Shown here piece after piece: positions 48,182 to 59,211 of a stretch of DNA of 64,000 nucleotides. The DNA comes from JACKBC01 sp041391125 (lineage in GTDB: Bacteria > Chloroflexota > Anaerolineae > Caldilineales > Caldilineaceae). The position numbers and the translations under genes are program-made. The notes beneath the pieces were generated by a model that made no database searches, was not told where the DNA came from, and worked only from the letters and a program-made list of their open reading frames with translations. The stretch lies in contig JAWKON010000051.1 in assembly GCA_041391125.1 (NCBI GenBank), positions 1-64,000 on the forward strand, read 5' to 3'. Position 1 is the first letter of the stretch, and every line of letters starts with the position of its first letter.

Positions 48182-48805
48182 ATGACCCAACCACTCGAAC
48201 TCCGCCACCGTCACGTTGGCCCCTGGCCCATGAACACCTACGCGCTCATCTGCCCCAACACGGGCCAAAGCGTGCTCTTTGACCCCGGCGCCGACCCCGA
48301 TACGCTGGCCGAAATGCTGGCGGGCAGCACGCCCATTGCCATCCTGCTCACCCACACGCATGGTGATCACGTGGGCGCGCTGGACGAGATGCGGCAGCGG
48401 TTGGGTGTGCCGGTGGTCGCGCACGCCAATGCGCTAGCCAAAGGCTTTGCCATTGACCAGACTTTGGCGGCGGGCGACACGTTGACGGTGGGTGACCACA
48501 CGTTGCGCGTCTCCTATGCGCCGGGACACATCGACGACCAGATCTGTTTTGCAATTGTGGGAGATCAGCGCGTGGTGGTGGGTGATACCATCTTTGCGGG
48601 CGGGCCGGGCCGAACCTGGTCCGCTGACGGTTTCAGCACCACGTTAGAGACGCTGCGCAACGTGGTGCTGCCCTGGCCGGACGACACGGTCTGCTATCCG
48701 GGTCACGGTCCCAGCTTTCGCTTAGGTGACATTCGGGCGCAGGTGGAGGCATTTGTGGCGAAAGATCATGGGGCGTTTTTCGGCGATGCGGAGTGGGGGA
48801 TGTAA
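48182..48805 (+). CDS. MBL-fold metallo-hydrolase (glyoxalase II-like)
   Basis: A 207-residue zinc hydrolase with LLTHTHGDHVGAL (HxHxDH) at about residue 56, a later APGHIDDQ histidine, VVVGDTIFAGGPG carrying the bridging aspartate, and CYPGHGPS for the last histidine. The overall shape is that of the glyoxalase II-like/hydroxyacylglutathione hydrolase subgroup. The exact substrate is not evident. AAAGGAG lies 7 bases before the ATG at 48182. It converges on the HNH gene with a perfect family C dyad in the 48-base gap. Confidence 0.88.
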   Translation: MTQPLELRHRHVGPWPMNTYALICPNTGQSVLFDPGADPDTLAEMLAGSTPIAILLTHTHGDHVGALDEMRQRLGVPVVAHANALAKGFAIDQTLAAGDTLTVGDHTLRVSYAPGHIDDQICFAIVGDQRVVVGDTIFAGGPGRTWSADGFSTTLETLRNVVLPWPDDTVCYPGHGPSFRLGDIRAQVEAFVAKDHGAFFGDAEWGM

Positions 48806-48806
48806 A

Positions 48807-48845
48807 GAGTATTGAGTATCGAGTATTACTCGATACTCAATACTC
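48807..48845. repeat. Intergenic dyad element, family C: 19-bp arms, 1-base loop
   Basis: The arms 48807-48825 and 48827-48845 are perfectly complementary, each holding two copies of 'gagtat'. It fills the gap between two convergent genes, so a two-way terminator role is plausible. Confidence 0.85.
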
Positions 48846-48853
48846 AATAGTTT

Positions 48854-49375
48854 CTAAACCTCCAAATAAATCTTCCACGAAGTCGGCATATCGCCCGCCG
48901 CCACCAGATAATCGACGCGCGGGGTTTTGGGCTCCCACAGAAGCGGCATGCCCGCTTCATGCGGCATACGATTGCCTTTGCGCTGGTTGCAGGAGTGGCA
49001 GGCGGCGGCGGTATTGCCCCAGGTGTTCTTGCCATCGCGGCTGCGCGGAATAATGTGATCGATGGTGAAATCGCTGCGCACCAGCACCTGGCCTTTGTGC
49101 ATCTCACCGGCGCGAATGCCGCAGTAGATGCAGCGGTAGCCGTCGCGGCGCAACACGCTCCGGCGGCTCCAGGCCACGCCGCGACGCGGCACATTTACAT
49201 AGCGCTGCAAGCGAATAATGGTGGGGATGCGTAGTGCATCGGCCGCACCCGTCAGCGCGATGTAATCGTCGGAGACAGCATCCACCCGACCGCGCAGCAG
49301 TAGGCTCAACGCCCGACGCACGGGGAGAATGGTCAGGGGTTCATATGTAGCGTTTAGTAAAAGTACATTACCCAT
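48854..49375 (-). CDS. HNH endonuclease family protein
   Basis: A 173-residue protein. The N-terminal strand-helix part (VLLLNATYEPLTILPVRRAL) is typical of the small HNH proteins common in Chloroflexota, Cyanobacteria and Actinobacteria. The catalytic unit has CIYCG near residue 81, DHIIPRSRDGKNTWGN (the H of HNH) near 106 and CHSCNQRKGNR near 125, with four cysteines for a structural zinc. There is no restriction or phage gene nearby. Such lone HNH proteins are of unknown role; DNA nicking is inferred from the fold. Confidence 0.9.
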   Translation of the reverse strand: MGNVLLLNATYEPLTILPVRRALSLLLRGRVDAVSDDYIALTGAADALRIPTIIRLQRYVNVPRRGVAWSRRSVLRRDGYRCIYCGIRAGEMHKGQVLVRSDFTIDHIIPRSRDGKNTWGNTAAACHSCNQRKGNRMPHEAGMPLLWEPKTPRVDYLVAAGDMPTSWKIYLEV

Positions 49376-49580
49376 ATTCAGGGCCTCGACATAAAAGGTG
49401 GTTCACAACCAAAGTTGGCTCTGTTTGAAGCTCATTCTTTTGATAGCTCAAAATATGAGTTTTCAAAACAACCGCACTATACGCAAAACCAGCCAAACGT
49501 CTCAAACCATCCATTGCAGTGTAAAGCATCCCGATAGTTGTGACAAATTTACCGATTTTCCAGTTGGTTAATGAAAAAAA

Positions 49581-49608
49581 ACGAGGCGAACCTGCTGGCT
49601 CGCCTCGT
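49581..49608 (-). terminator. Strong leftward rho-independent terminator
   Basis: ACGAGGCGA and TCGCCTCGT form the stem around a 10-base loop. On the minus strand it is followed by a run of eight T. It lies about 400 bases after the zinc-ribbon gene, behind a second hairpin. Confidence 0.7.
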
Positions 49609-49892
49609 TATACCGTACCTACATTGTGCTGATGTTAGCGTTCAGTTATCGCTGCTTTAACAGTCGAATCCGTACTAATCATCGTCTAAGGCGAGTATGA
49701 GCCATCAAGAAAGAATTGGCGCAACATGCATCCGATTGCGCGGCCGCGAACAAGGCAACGCATGGCAACCGATGCATCTGGATCGATATTCGGGTTGGCA
49801 TTGCGCAATGCGCTCGGCTGGTTTGGATGGCCATATTGTATACGCTCTCTGTAAAACAAAAGCTATCTGTGAAAATTTGAACTAAAAATAAC

Positions 49893-49926
49893 GTAACGAC
49901 TAAGCCTCGAGAGGCTTAGTCGTTAC
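49893..49926. terminator. Perfect 16-bp hairpin with 2-base centre
   Basis: GTAACGACTAAGCCTC at 49893-49908 and its complement at 49911-49926 flank GA. AT-rich runs flank both sides. It lies 60 bases after the leftward zinc-ribbon gene and suits a terminator. Confidence 0.65.
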
Positions 49927-49988
49927 AAAATAACACAAAAAAACTTTAGTGTCAACTTAAACTTTGTGCAATTGTGTATTTTGTGGAT

Positions 49989-50327
49989 TTATTGTGCAGA
50001 AGCAGCCGTTGGTTGTCGAGTCAATTTTGTCCCACAATAGGGGCAATTCGCTGTGGTCTGGCTTACCCACTTTACGCTCTGCGCATCCACCGGGCTGCCG
50101 CAGCTTGGGCACTGCTCGGGCAGAGAGGAAGTCCGTTGCTGCTCAAGCGCCTTTGACTCTTCACCATGCGCCGTATAGTTGCGGATAATCCCCTCCGTGA
50201 TTCCACTTATTGCCACCAAAATCAATATACCTGGCCACCACCAGCCCTGCCACGCCAGAATGGCCAATCCAATCAGCCAAACCGCCCCTTGCACCTGCCC
50301 CCACGGGATCAGATTTTTGCGCCCCAT
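49989..50327 (-). CDS. Small membrane protein with C-terminal zinc ribbon
   Basis: A 112-residue protein: a two-helix hydrophobic hairpin (VWLIGLAILAWQGW and PGILILVAISGITEGI) is followed by an acidic linker and a zinc ribbon with CPSCG at about residue 73 and CPYCG near 95. This fits many bacterial membrane proteins with rubredoxin-like C4 zinc ribbons, with no known function. The ribbon is likely cytosolic. The upstream spacer holds a family B dyad. Terminator-like hairpins follow the gene. Confidence 0.75.
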   Translation of the reverse strand: MGRKNLIPWGQVQGAVWLIGLAILAWQGWWWPGILILVAISGITEGIIRNYTAHGEESKALEQQRTSSLPEQCPSCGSPVDAQSVKWVSQTTANCPYCGTKLTRQPTAASAQ

Positions 50328-50361
50328 CTTGTCTCTCCTTGTCGGTCTTTTTATCGTTCAA

Positions 50362-50458
50362 TGACAAGGTGACCGGGTGACAAGGTGACCTGAGCGCGCA
50401 CAATTCTCAACCTGTCACCCGGTCACCTTGTCACCCCTTCACCTTGTCATCTTCCATC
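50362..50458. repeat. Intergenic dyad element, family B
   Basis: 'tgacaaggtgaccgggtgac' copies at the left are mirrored by 'gtcacccggtcaccttgtca' at the right. The right arm covers the stop codon of NAD synthetase (50447-50449). Confidence 0.8.
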
Positions 50459-52516
50459 CCCATCCGGCACATTCCGTCGCAGTTCCTCCAGCCAGAGCGT
50501 GGCCGCCGAATCGCTGGGCGCCCGCCAGTCGCCACGCGGGGAAAGCGAGCCGCCCGAGCCCACTTTGGGGCCATTGGGAATGGCCGTGCGCTTGAACTGG
50601 CTGATCTGGAAAAAGCGGAAGAGAAACACTTCCAGCCACTTTTTTATAATTGCCAAATCGTATTCATTGCGCTTTTCCACCGGCAACAGTTCGGGCCAGT
50701 TGCCGAGCGTGCGGTCGCGCCAGGTGTGGTGGCTCAAAAAGACCACTTTGCTGGGCTTGAAGCCAAAGCGCGAAATGTAATAAAGATTGAAATCCTGCAA
50801 TTCATACGGCCCAATTTTGGCCTCAGTGCTTTGCGCAGGCTGACTAGATTCCCCTTCTTTGTGTGGCACCAGCTCTGGCGAAATCTCTGTATTCAAAATG
50901 GAGATCAGCGTGTCGTGCGCATCCGGCCCCAGTTGATTGGTGTTGGCCGCCCAGCGGATCAGATATTGGATCAGCGTTTTGGGCACCGAGGCGTTGACGT
51001 TGTAGTGCGACATCTGGTCGCCCACGCCATAGGTGGCCCAGCCCAGCGCCAGTTCGCTGAGGTCGCCGGTGCCAAGCACAAGGGCGTTGTTGTAATTGGC
51101 CAGCCGGAACAGATGCGACGTGCGCTCGCCGGCCTGCACGTTTTCAAAGGTAATGTCGTACTGCTCTTCCTCATTGATAAATGGGTGACCCAGATCGCGC
51201 AGCATTTGCAGCGACGACGGGCGGATGTCGATTTCCTGAGCCGTGGCGCCCACCACTTCCATCAAATGGTGTGCGTTGCCGCGGGTGAGCTTGCTGGTGG
51301 CAAAGCCGGGCATGGTGTAGGCCAGGATGTTGGTGCGCGGCAGCTTCAGATAGTCCATGGCGCGCGCTGCCACAATCAGCGCCTGCGTTGAATCAAGCCC
51401 GCCCGAAACGCCGATTACAATTTTCTTGATACCAGTGGCCTGCAAGCGCTTGACCAGCCCCTGCACCTGAATATTGTATACTTCGGCACAACGCTCGTTG
51501 AGGCGGGCCGGGTCGCTGGGTACATAGGGAAAGCGGCCTACGTGGCGCTGTAAACGCACTTCATGCTGCGGCACGGCCAGTTCAAATTCAACATGGCGCA
51601 TCTGCTGCAACTGCGGCGCATAATTGGCCACGGAATCGGTAAAGCTGGTCAGCCGCATGCGCTCCTGCTCCAGCCGCTCCAGATCGATGTCGGCCATAAT
51701 GATCTGCTCGTCAATCTGGAAGCGCTGCGATTCGGCCAGCAGGCTGCCGTTTTCGTAGATCAGCGCATGACCGTCCCAGGCCAGATCGTTGGTCGATTCG
51801 CCCAGCCCGGCCCCTGCATATAAATAAGCCGCAATACATTTGGCCGACTGCGTCCCACAGATTTCGCGGCGATAGTCGGCCTTGCCAATGGTGATGGGGC
51901 TACCCGAAAGATTGGTCAGCACGGTGGCGCCAGCCAGCGCGGCATAGGTGCTGGGCGGAATGGGCGACCACAAATCTTCACAGATTTCGGCGTGCAGTTT
52001 AAAGCCTTCCACATTGGCGGCGCTAAAAATCAGATCGATCCCAAAAGGCACAACCTGCCCCAATAGCGAAACTTCGGTGCGCGTGGCGCCGCGGCTGGAG
52101 GTGAACTGCCGCTTTTCGTAAAATTCGCGATAGTTGGGCAAATAGGTTTTAGGGACCGCGCCCAAAATGCGCCCATTGTGAATGGCCACGGCGCAATTGA
52201 AAAGCCGCCCATCCAAACGCAGCGGCGCCCCCACCAGCAGCAGCGGCATGAGCTGCCGGCTGGCCTCGACGATTTGGGCCAAACCCTCGCGCACGGCGGC
52301 CAGCAGCGCGTCTTGGTGAAAGAGATCGTCGCTGGTGTAGCCGGCCAGCCCCAATTCAGGAAAGACGGCCACCGCGGCATAATTGGCGTCGGCCTGTCGG
52401 GCCAATGCAATGGTGCGCTCGGTGTTGAAAGCGGGCTCGGCCACGCGCACGGATGGAACACACGCCGCCACACGCACAAAGCCGTGGCGATAGATGGAGT
52501 GAAACGGAAGCGTCAT
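50447..52516 (-). CDS. nadE: Glutamine-dependent NAD+ synthetase
   Basis: A 689-residue two-domain enzyme making NAD+ from deamido-NAD+, ATP and glutamine. Residues 1-300 are a nitrilase-type glutaminase with triad Glu54 (FPELGL), Lys123 (PKTYLPNY) and Cys179 (EICEDLW). Residues 340-680 are the synthetase with the PP-loop SGGLDST at 371-377 and GTGDLSELALGWATYG. The length fits the large bacterial type (as in Mycobacterium), which forms an octamer with an ammonia tunnel. No other NAD-pathway gene is adjacent. The C-terminal residues adjoin a family B dyad. Confidence 0.96.
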   Translation of the reverse strand: MTLPFHSIYRHGFVRVAACVPSVRVAEPAFNTERTIALARQADANYAAVAVFPELGLAGYTSDDLFHQDALLAAVREGLAQIVEASRQLMPLLLVGAPLRLDGRLFNCAVAIHNGRILGAVPKTYLPNYREFYEKRQFTSSRGATRTEVSLLGQVVPFGIDLIFSAANVEGFKLHAEICEDLWSPIPPSTYAALAGATVLTNLSGSPITIGKADYRREICGTQSAKCIAAYLYAGAGLGESTNDLAWDGHALIYENGSLLAESQRFQIDEQIIMADIDLERLEQERMRLTSFTDSVANYAPQLQQMRHVEFELAVPQHEVRLQRHVGRFPYVPSDPARLNERCAEVYNIQVQGLVKRLQATGIKKIVIGVSGGLDSTQALIVAARAMDYLKLPRTNILAYTMPGFATSKLTRGNAHHLMEVVGATAQEIDIRPSSLQMLRDLGHPFINEEEQYDITFENVQAGERTSHLFRLANYNNALVLGTGDLSELALGWATYGVGDQMSHYNVNASVPKTLIQYLIRWAANTNQLGPDAHDTLISILNTEISPELVPHKEGESSQPAQSTEAKIGPYELQDFNLYYISRFGFKPSKVVFLSHHTWRDRTLGNWPELLPVEKRNEYDLAIIKKWLEVFLFRFFQISQFKRTAIPNGPKVGSGGSLSPRGDWRAPSDSAATLWLEELRRNVPDGDGR

Positions 52517-52529
52517 AGAGTGAAGAATT

Positions 52530-52628
52530 TGGAATGGAACACAGATTTCAGGGATTTTACGGATTTACACAGATTTTTTGAGGAAAAATCAGTGTCGATC
52601 CATCAAATCCGTTCAATCAGTGTTCGAT
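52530..52628. repeat. Degenerate intergenic dyad, family D-like
   Basis: 'acacagatttcagggattt' and 'ggatttacacagatt' at the left are loosely mirrored by 'aatccgttcaatcagtgtt' at the right. It lies between nadE and lspA. Confidence 0.5.
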
Positions 52629-53126
52629 TTATTGCTTTGAAAATTGCTTTGGAAAATGGGTGATGAGCAGGATTGCCACGGCGGCCATGATGGCCATGTC
52701 GGCCACGTTGAAGATGCCCGTGCGCAGCGGGCCGATGCCCACGTTCATGAAGTCGACCACCACGCCGTCGTTAAAGAAGCGGTCGATCAGGTTGCCCATG
52801 CCGCCGCCAATGTAGAGCGCCAGCGCGACCAGGGTGGCCATGCGCAAATCATGCATATGGAAAAGCGCAAAAAGCAACAGGCCACTCAGGATCAGCGTGA
52901 CCATAATGGTGAAAATCCAGTGTTGCGCATCCTCCGACAGCCCGGCGCCCAAGCTGAGAAAGGCGCCCGGATTTTCGGCATATTCGAGGCGGACCGTGTT
53001 GTTTAGATACGAAATCGGCGCAGCCGCGCGCAGGTGCGTTTCGGCCACGCTTTTGGCAGCCTGGTCGCAGCCCACGCAGGTGAAGATGACCAAGAGGAGG
53101 ATGAGAATTCTGGATAGTTTGTGCAT
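52629..53126 (-). CDS. lspA: Signal peptidase II (lipoprotein signal peptidase)
   Basis: A 165-residue polytopic membrane aspartyl protease that cleaves signal peptides from prolipoproteins. Four hydrophobic helices are visible. The two catalytic aspartates are in GNLIDRFFNDGVVVDFMNVG and FNVADMAIM; the conserved NPGAFLSL segment (NxGxxF) is present. The ATG at 53126 begins at the first helix; the upstream frame is not family-like and includes a dyad. Its substrates in this window would include the binding lipoproteins at 57.6 and 63.9 kb. Confidence 0.95.
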   Translation of the reverse strand: MHKLSRILILLLVIFTCVGCDQAAKSVAETHLRAAAPISYLNNTVRLEYAENPGAFLSLGAGLSEDAQHWIFTIMVTLILSGLLLFALFHMHDLRMATLVALALYIGGGMGNLIDRFFNDGVVVDFMNVGIGPLRTGIFNVADMAIMAAVAILLITHFPKQFSKQ

Positions 53127-53150
53127 AGTGTCCAATCTACAGATGTGAGC

Positions 53151-53243
53151 TACGTAGGTCACTCTTGCAGAGTGACAATGTTGGTCAAACACAGACGCCT
53201 GCGTATGACCGGGTTTGTCACACAATATGTGTGACCTACGAAA
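53151..53243. repeat. Intergenic dyad element, family G (taggtcactcttgcagagtg motif)
   Basis: 'gtaggtcactcttgcagagt' at the left, itself a small hairpin, and 'tgtgtgacctac' at the right flank a core of about 50 bases. The second copy is at 61366-61434. Confidence 0.75.
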
Positions 53244-53256
53244 TATCACCAAATCT

Positions 53257-55140
<1,884 letters not shown>

Positions 55141-55352
55141 GGGGATATTGTACCACAGGCAAGCAGAGGTATAGCATCTGCGAATGTGTTTTGTTGGACA
55201 CAATCGGTCTTTATAGGGACAGCCTGGTGCTTATTCTAAAGGACTGCGCCCCCACATGGGTCCCCATCGGACCATTATTGAGAACATACATATAGATCGA
55301 CGTGGTCTTTATGTCATTGTGACCAAGTAGTTCCGTAACTATCCAGGTGTTC

Positions 55353-55402
55353 CCTGAGGTTGTCGAAGGGAACACGGGCTTCGACAAGCTCAGCCCTCGA
55401 AT
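55353..55402. repeat. REP-like inverted repeat (ttgtcgaagg/cttcgacaa type)
   Basis: CCCTGAGGTTGTCGAAGGG and GGGCTTCGACAAGCTCAGCC form an imperfect hairpin. The 'ccttcgacaagctcagg' type is a common dispersed palindrome in environmental bacterial genomes. Only one copy is seen here. Confidence 0.65.
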
Positions 55403-55562
55403 ACCTCAATCGTTGCGTAGTTCCTACGTATTTGCGCCTTTGCTGCAGGCTCAGGACGACGGCACAAATCAAGGTTGCGGCATCAACATCGACAGTTTTT
55501 TTGTCGACACATGCGCTCTTAGCGCCTACATGTTCAACTCAAGCAGCGCCCACGGGTTATCA

Positions 55563-55602
55563 AAAATAAAACGCCTCGTTCGTTTGAACGAGGCGTTTTA
55601 TT
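55563..55602 (-). terminator. Rho-independent terminator of the ABC operon
   Basis: Perfect 18-base arms (55563-55580 and 55585-55602) with loop GTTT contain CGCCTCGTTC, with A/T runs on both sides. On the minus strand it follows the binding-protein gene and ends in a T-rich run. Confidence 0.85.
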
Positions 55603-55623
55603 TGAAGTTACTCAACGTCGTTA

Positions 55624-55690
55624 AGTTAGTAGTGCTCAGTGTTCAGTTTTCAATGTCCGGTCGGGAAGTTCGCCCTGGGTACTGAGCACG
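55624..55690. repeat. Intergenic dyad element, family A, second copy
   Basis: GTGCTCAGT at the left is mirrored by ACTGAGCAC at the right, with 'cagttttcaatg' within. It matches the family at 4248-4408 in motif. Confidence 0.6.
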
Positions 55691-55738
55691 GTTTGCTTTG
55701 ACACGAAAATCCTTAACGTAATGACATTGTGAAGCCAC

Positions 55739-57591
55739 CTACTTCGTCGGCTCCAAATTAATAAACGTCTTCAACAGCTCCCACTGCCACGAATGCGGAA
55801 AGCCGTACGGGTTGTCCTGATTGGGCCAGCCGGTCCAATATTCGGTGGACATATCCGCTCAAAGTTGATCCCCCACAAGCCGAAAATGCTCCCGCATGGC
55901 GTTCGGATCAAGGTCAAATTGCTGCGCACGTCGAATCGCGGTCGCCATAATTTGCTCGAGCTGCTCAAATTGGATCAACCCCTGGCGCAGCAAAAAGAGG
56001 TGGCCCACCAGATGGGCGCCGGTTCGCCGGTAGGGCGATAGTATTGGGAGGTGTAGATGGAGAGCATAAAGTTGGGGTCCATGCCCAACACGCCGCTGGG
56101 GCCTTTGCAGCCCAAAGAGAGCGCTTGCTCACCGGTCTGCACCAGGCTGCCCAGACCGTCGGAGAAGTCGATGGTCACGTTAAAACCGGCGTCCACAAGT
56201 TGCTGCTGCAGCGGCGGCCCCCACGCCTTGAGCCAGCCCGGCACATAGATGTTCATGTCGAAGGTGGCGCCGTCGGCGTCGGCCCAGAAGCCGTCATCAT
56301 TGAGCGTGTAGCCGGCGCCTCCATCAGCTCGGTCACCTTTTCGGGGTGGGCGGCGGTGTCGTAATCGTACTTGGCAAAGACATCCTTCAAGGCTTCGTCA
56401 AAAGGCTTGAACCAGCCATACGGTGTGAACATGTGCAGCGCAGTCACACCAGCGCCCGACTCAGCCAGGTCAACCAGTCCCTGGCGGTCCAGCGCATAGG
56501 AGATGGCCCAGCGAATGTCCTTGTTGTCATACGGCGCCATGCCGGCATTCAGATTCAGGTCAATGGGGCACCAGTCCAGATAGCCATAGGGCGGCTCGGC
56601 GCCGGTGTAGGTGGTGATTTTGTCGTTCTGCGCCAGCATGGTCTTAAGCGTAGAGACCTGCACAATGGGCGACATGTCGATCTGATTCTGGATCAGCAGC
56701 TGGGCGGCCTGGCTTTCGTCCTGCGCCGGAATGTAGATAATGCGCTCCACTTTGGGCTGCCGCTTGAAACCGGTGCTGACGGCCCACCAGTCATCGCGCA
56801 GATCATAGACTTTCTGCTGGGGCGAAGCAAAGACCATCTTGTACGGGCCGGTACCAACGGGGCCAACCGGCGGCAATGTCAAAATTGGTGAATTCCAGCG
56901 GATTCTGGCCTTCCCAAATGTGCTTGGGCAGCACGTGAATACCGTGGTTGGTGGTCAGCGTGGTGGCCCAGAAGGCCGGGTTGGGCTTACTGAGCTTGAG
57001 GATAATGGTCTTGTCATCCACAATTTCCGACGACTCATAATATTCGGGCAGGTCAGCCAGATGCACCATGCCGCCCGCATTCTCCAGCGCCATGTCGAAG
57101 GTGAACTTGATATCCTCAGTGGTGAACGGCTCGCCGTCGTTCCAGGTGACGCCATCGCGCACGGTCAGCGAAATCTCGGTGTCGCTCAGATATTCCCAAT
57201 CCTCCAGCAGCCAGTTCTCATATTCGCCGGTCAGCACGTCGAACATGATCAGCGGCTCAAACACGGCGGGCAGCGTGCCCGAGTGGAAGCCGTTGTTGGA
57301 GCCGGGGATGTACGGGTTCTGATTATCAAAGAGCGTGTACTGATTCATCTCGCCCGCCATGATGATCAGCGTGCGCTCGCGCGGCACTTCGGGTAGTTCA
57401 GCGGCGTCGGCAGCCGGGGCCGCTTCTTCGGCAGCCGCGCCTTCAGCCGCTGGTTCCGCGGCAGCAGCGTCGCCACCGCCTTCCGCGGCCGGTGCGGCAT
57501 CTTCAATCACCTGGCCGCCACAGGCCGCCAGCACCAACATAACAATCACCAGCAAACACAACCAACGCATCTGTCTATACATTGTACTCAT
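55739..57591 (-). CDS. Peptide/oligosaccharide ABC transporter solute-binding lipoprotein, frameshifted
   Basis: A family 5 extracellular solute-binding protein of about 615 residues. ATG at 57591 (GGAG 8 bases before) opens a lipoprotein signal with lipobox LAAC, then an Ala/Glu/Pro-rich linker. It continues with family segments such as LTVRDGVTWNDGEPFTTEDIKF. Near 56845 a C4 run (C3 expected) shifts the frame to VGTGPYKMVFASPQQ, and near 56310 a missing G shifts it to GAGYTLNDDGFW. A third break near 55985 and an apparent stop at 55860-55862 precede the C-terminus TEYWTGWPNQDNPYGFP. These are mostly homopolymer indels. It is the binding protein for the permeases and ATPases at 57.8-62.5 kb. 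Confidence 0.83.
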
Positions 57592-57635
57592 GGGATTTTC
57601 TCCGTTTTGAATCAGGGGACGATGAAAAGAGTTGG

Positions 57636-57808
57636 GATCAACAGATTTTAAAGATTTGGAAGATTTTTTTGTCTCTCCTCCGGCCGTTCTCCGCTGGCAA
57701 CAATTTGATTGAGGAAAGGGGAGTTTAAAATTTTGCTCGCCTCTGCCCACAGAATGACAAAAAGGAAAACCAAAAAATCTTTAAAATCTGTGTAATCTGT
57801 TGATCAGA
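57636..57808. repeat. Intergenic dyad element, family D, with 120-base core
   Basis: 'gggatcaacagattttaaag' at the left is mirrored by 'ctttaaaatctgtgtaatct' and 'gttgatc' at the right. It lies between the ATPase and binding-protein genes. Confidence 0.75.
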
Positions 57809-57813
57809 AAAAA

Positions 57814-58848
57814 TCACTGACTCTGCACTGAACGCGTGACAAAGAGCTGCGTCACATCCTGATTGGGCAGGGCGGGCGCAGCGTCGTGCAGGAAGCAGGC
57901 GGCGGCGCGGCGCGGCGCGGTTTGGTAAAGCGGGGGGACTGCGCTGCGACAACGCTCCATCACCTGCGGACAGCGGTCGGCAAACTTGCAGCCCTGCCCC
58001 CGGCTGCCGTTGAGACCGGCCTCGCGCGCCTGGATCGGCGTTTCGTTCCAGCGCCGGTTTAGGTCCGCCCACGGAATCGAATTGACCAGCAGTTGCGTGT
58101 ATGGGTGCTGCGGCTGCTTGATCACCAGCTCCACATTGCCCGCCTCGGCCAGCGAACCTTGATAGAGCACCAGAATGTCGTCGCCCACGTGGTAGGCCGT
58201 GGTCAGGTCGTGCGTAATGTAGATAATCGAAATGCCAAAGTCGCGGTTGAGCCGGCTCAGGCTCTCCAAAATGGTGGCGCGCAGCGACGCATCCACCATA
58301 GAGACCGGCTCGTCGGCAATGATCAGCTTGGGCCGGGTCAGCAGTGCCCGCGCCACCATAACGCGCTGGCGCTGGCCGCCGCTCAGTTCGTGTGGATAGC
58401 GGCCCAGTGTCTCCTCGGGCCGCAGCCCCACGCCAGTCAGCGCCTCCTCAATGAGCGCTTTGGCCGCGGCGTCCGAATCGGCCAGCTTGAACTTGGCAAT
58501 GGGTACGTTGAGAACGTGGTCCACTTTGTAAAACGGGTTGTAGACCGAGAAGGGATCCTGAAAGACGGCCTGAATCTCCTGGCGGAAGCTGCGCTGCTGG
58601 GCGCCACTCAAGCGCGTAATGTCCTGGCCGCGATAGAGCACCTGGCCACTGGTCGGCTTGACAAAGCCCATCAAGATTAACCCCAACGTCGATTTGCCGC
58701 TGCCGCTCTCGCCCGCCACAGCATGAATGGCCGGCTCGTCCACCTCGATGGAAAAGGAGATGTCATCCACCGCCACCGTGCGCTTTTTGCGCAAGAGACC
58801 GCCGCCGAATATTTTGGTTACGTTGCGAAATTCTAAAAATGGCGCCAT
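57814..58848 (-). CDS. Oligopeptide-type ABC transporter ATP-binding protein (OppF/DppF-like)
   Basis: A 344-residue ATPase. Walker A is GESGSGKST near residue 47, the signature LSGGQRQRV near 160 and Walker B LIIADEPVSMVDAS near 180, followed by an H-loop in YITHDL. The C-terminal oligopeptide-transporter extension (HPYTQLLVNSIP and a Cys-rich CKFADRCPQVMERC) binds a [4Fe-4S]-like site in this family. It energises import of the peptide or oligosaccharide bound by the lipoprotein downstream. It would normally be next to the DppD-like gene, but a toxin-antitoxin pair on the other strand lies between. Confidence 0.93.
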   Translation of the reverse strand: MAPFLEFRNVTKIFGGGLLRKKRTVAVDDISFSIEVDEPAIHAVAGESGSGKSTLGLILMGFVKPTSGQVLYRGQDITRLSGAQQRSFRQEIQAVFQDPFSVYNPFYKVDHVLNVPIAKFKLADSDAAAKALIEEALTGVGLRPEETLGRYPHELSGGQRQRVMVARALLTRPKLIIADEPVSMVDASLRATILESLSRLNRDFGISIIYITHDLTTAYHVGDDILVLYQGSLAEAGNVELVIKQPQHPYTQLLVNSIPWADLNRRWNETPIQAREAGLNGSRGQGCKFADRCPQVMERCRSAVPPLYQTAPRRAAACFLHDAAPALPNQDVTQLFVTRSVQSQ

Positions 58849-58888
58849 TATGTCATGAAAGTGCGAACTGGTATACTTTGTCCGAAAT

Positions 58889-58918
58889 ATAAAGTACTTT
58901 ATGTTTACAGTATATAAT
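58889..58918 (+). promoter_or_regulatory. Promoter region and palindromic operator of the Phd-type pair
   Basis: ATAAAGTACTTTAT (58889-58902) is a perfect palindrome. TATAAT (58913-58918) lies 11 bases further on, 15 bases before the antitoxin ATG. The operator would overlap the -35 region, as expected for antitoxin autoregulation. Confidence 0.6.
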
Positions 58919-58932
58919 TAAATGAGGATTTC

Positions 58933-59211
58933 ATGAATAAAGTCATGCCCACAGCCCCATTGAGCGATGTACACCTCAAGCAAAAAGAATTGCTGGAACG
59001 CGTGTCAGAGCAACCCGTGGTTCTCATGTCGCGTTCGCAACCGGCGGCCGTTTTGGTCAGTGTGGAAGAGTGGAATCAAATGGCCACTGCCATTGAGGTC
59101 ATGCTCGAACTGGTCCAAAAAGATCGACCTTGGTTCACACTGCCCGTACACACGCTGGATGACATCAAAGCCGACATCACGGCCCAATCCGAAACGTCGG
59201 TAAATGCATGA
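58933..59211 (+). CDS. Phd/YefM family antitoxin
   Basis: A 92-residue protein with the Phd/YefM N-terminal DNA-binding fold: VHLKQKELLERVSEQPVVLMSRSQPAAVLVSVEEWNQM contains the usual 'v..n..pv.itr.g.p.avlv...eye' pattern. The C-terminal part is acidic and would wrap the toxin. AATGAGGA precedes the ATG. Its stop overlaps the next start (ATGA). A palindrome upstream is the candidate operator. It lies antisense inside the ABC operon, between two ATPase genes. Confidence 0.88.
   Translation: MNKVMPTAPLSDVHLKQKELLERVSEQPVVLMSRSQPAAVLVSVEEWNQMATAIEVMLELVQKDRPWFTLPVHTLDDIKADITAQSETSVNA

Larger units (their letters stand above)
49376..49988. other. 613-base gap with two hairpins and no convincing gene
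   Basis: Short frames exist on both strands between 49610 and 49890, one of 62 codons rightward, but none has a ribosome site or recognisable sequence. The two hairpins at 49581-49608 and 49893-49926 are the only clear structures. Confidence 0.5.
55141..55738. other. 600-base gap: repeats and a terminator, no credible gene
   Basis: Holds a REP-like inverted repeat (55353-55402), a strong hairpin (55563-55602) and a family A dyad (55624-55690). A 112-codon rightward frame runs across all three and is therefore not credible. Confidence 0.6.

Noticed and set aside
49697..49885. Rightward 62-codon frame between two hairpins
   Set aside because: No ribosome site, no recognisable sequence, and a competing frame of similar length exists on the other strand.
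55347..55685. Rightward 112-codon frame
   Set aside because: It runs through a REP-like repeat, a strong terminator hairpin and a family A dyad, so it cannot be a normal gene.
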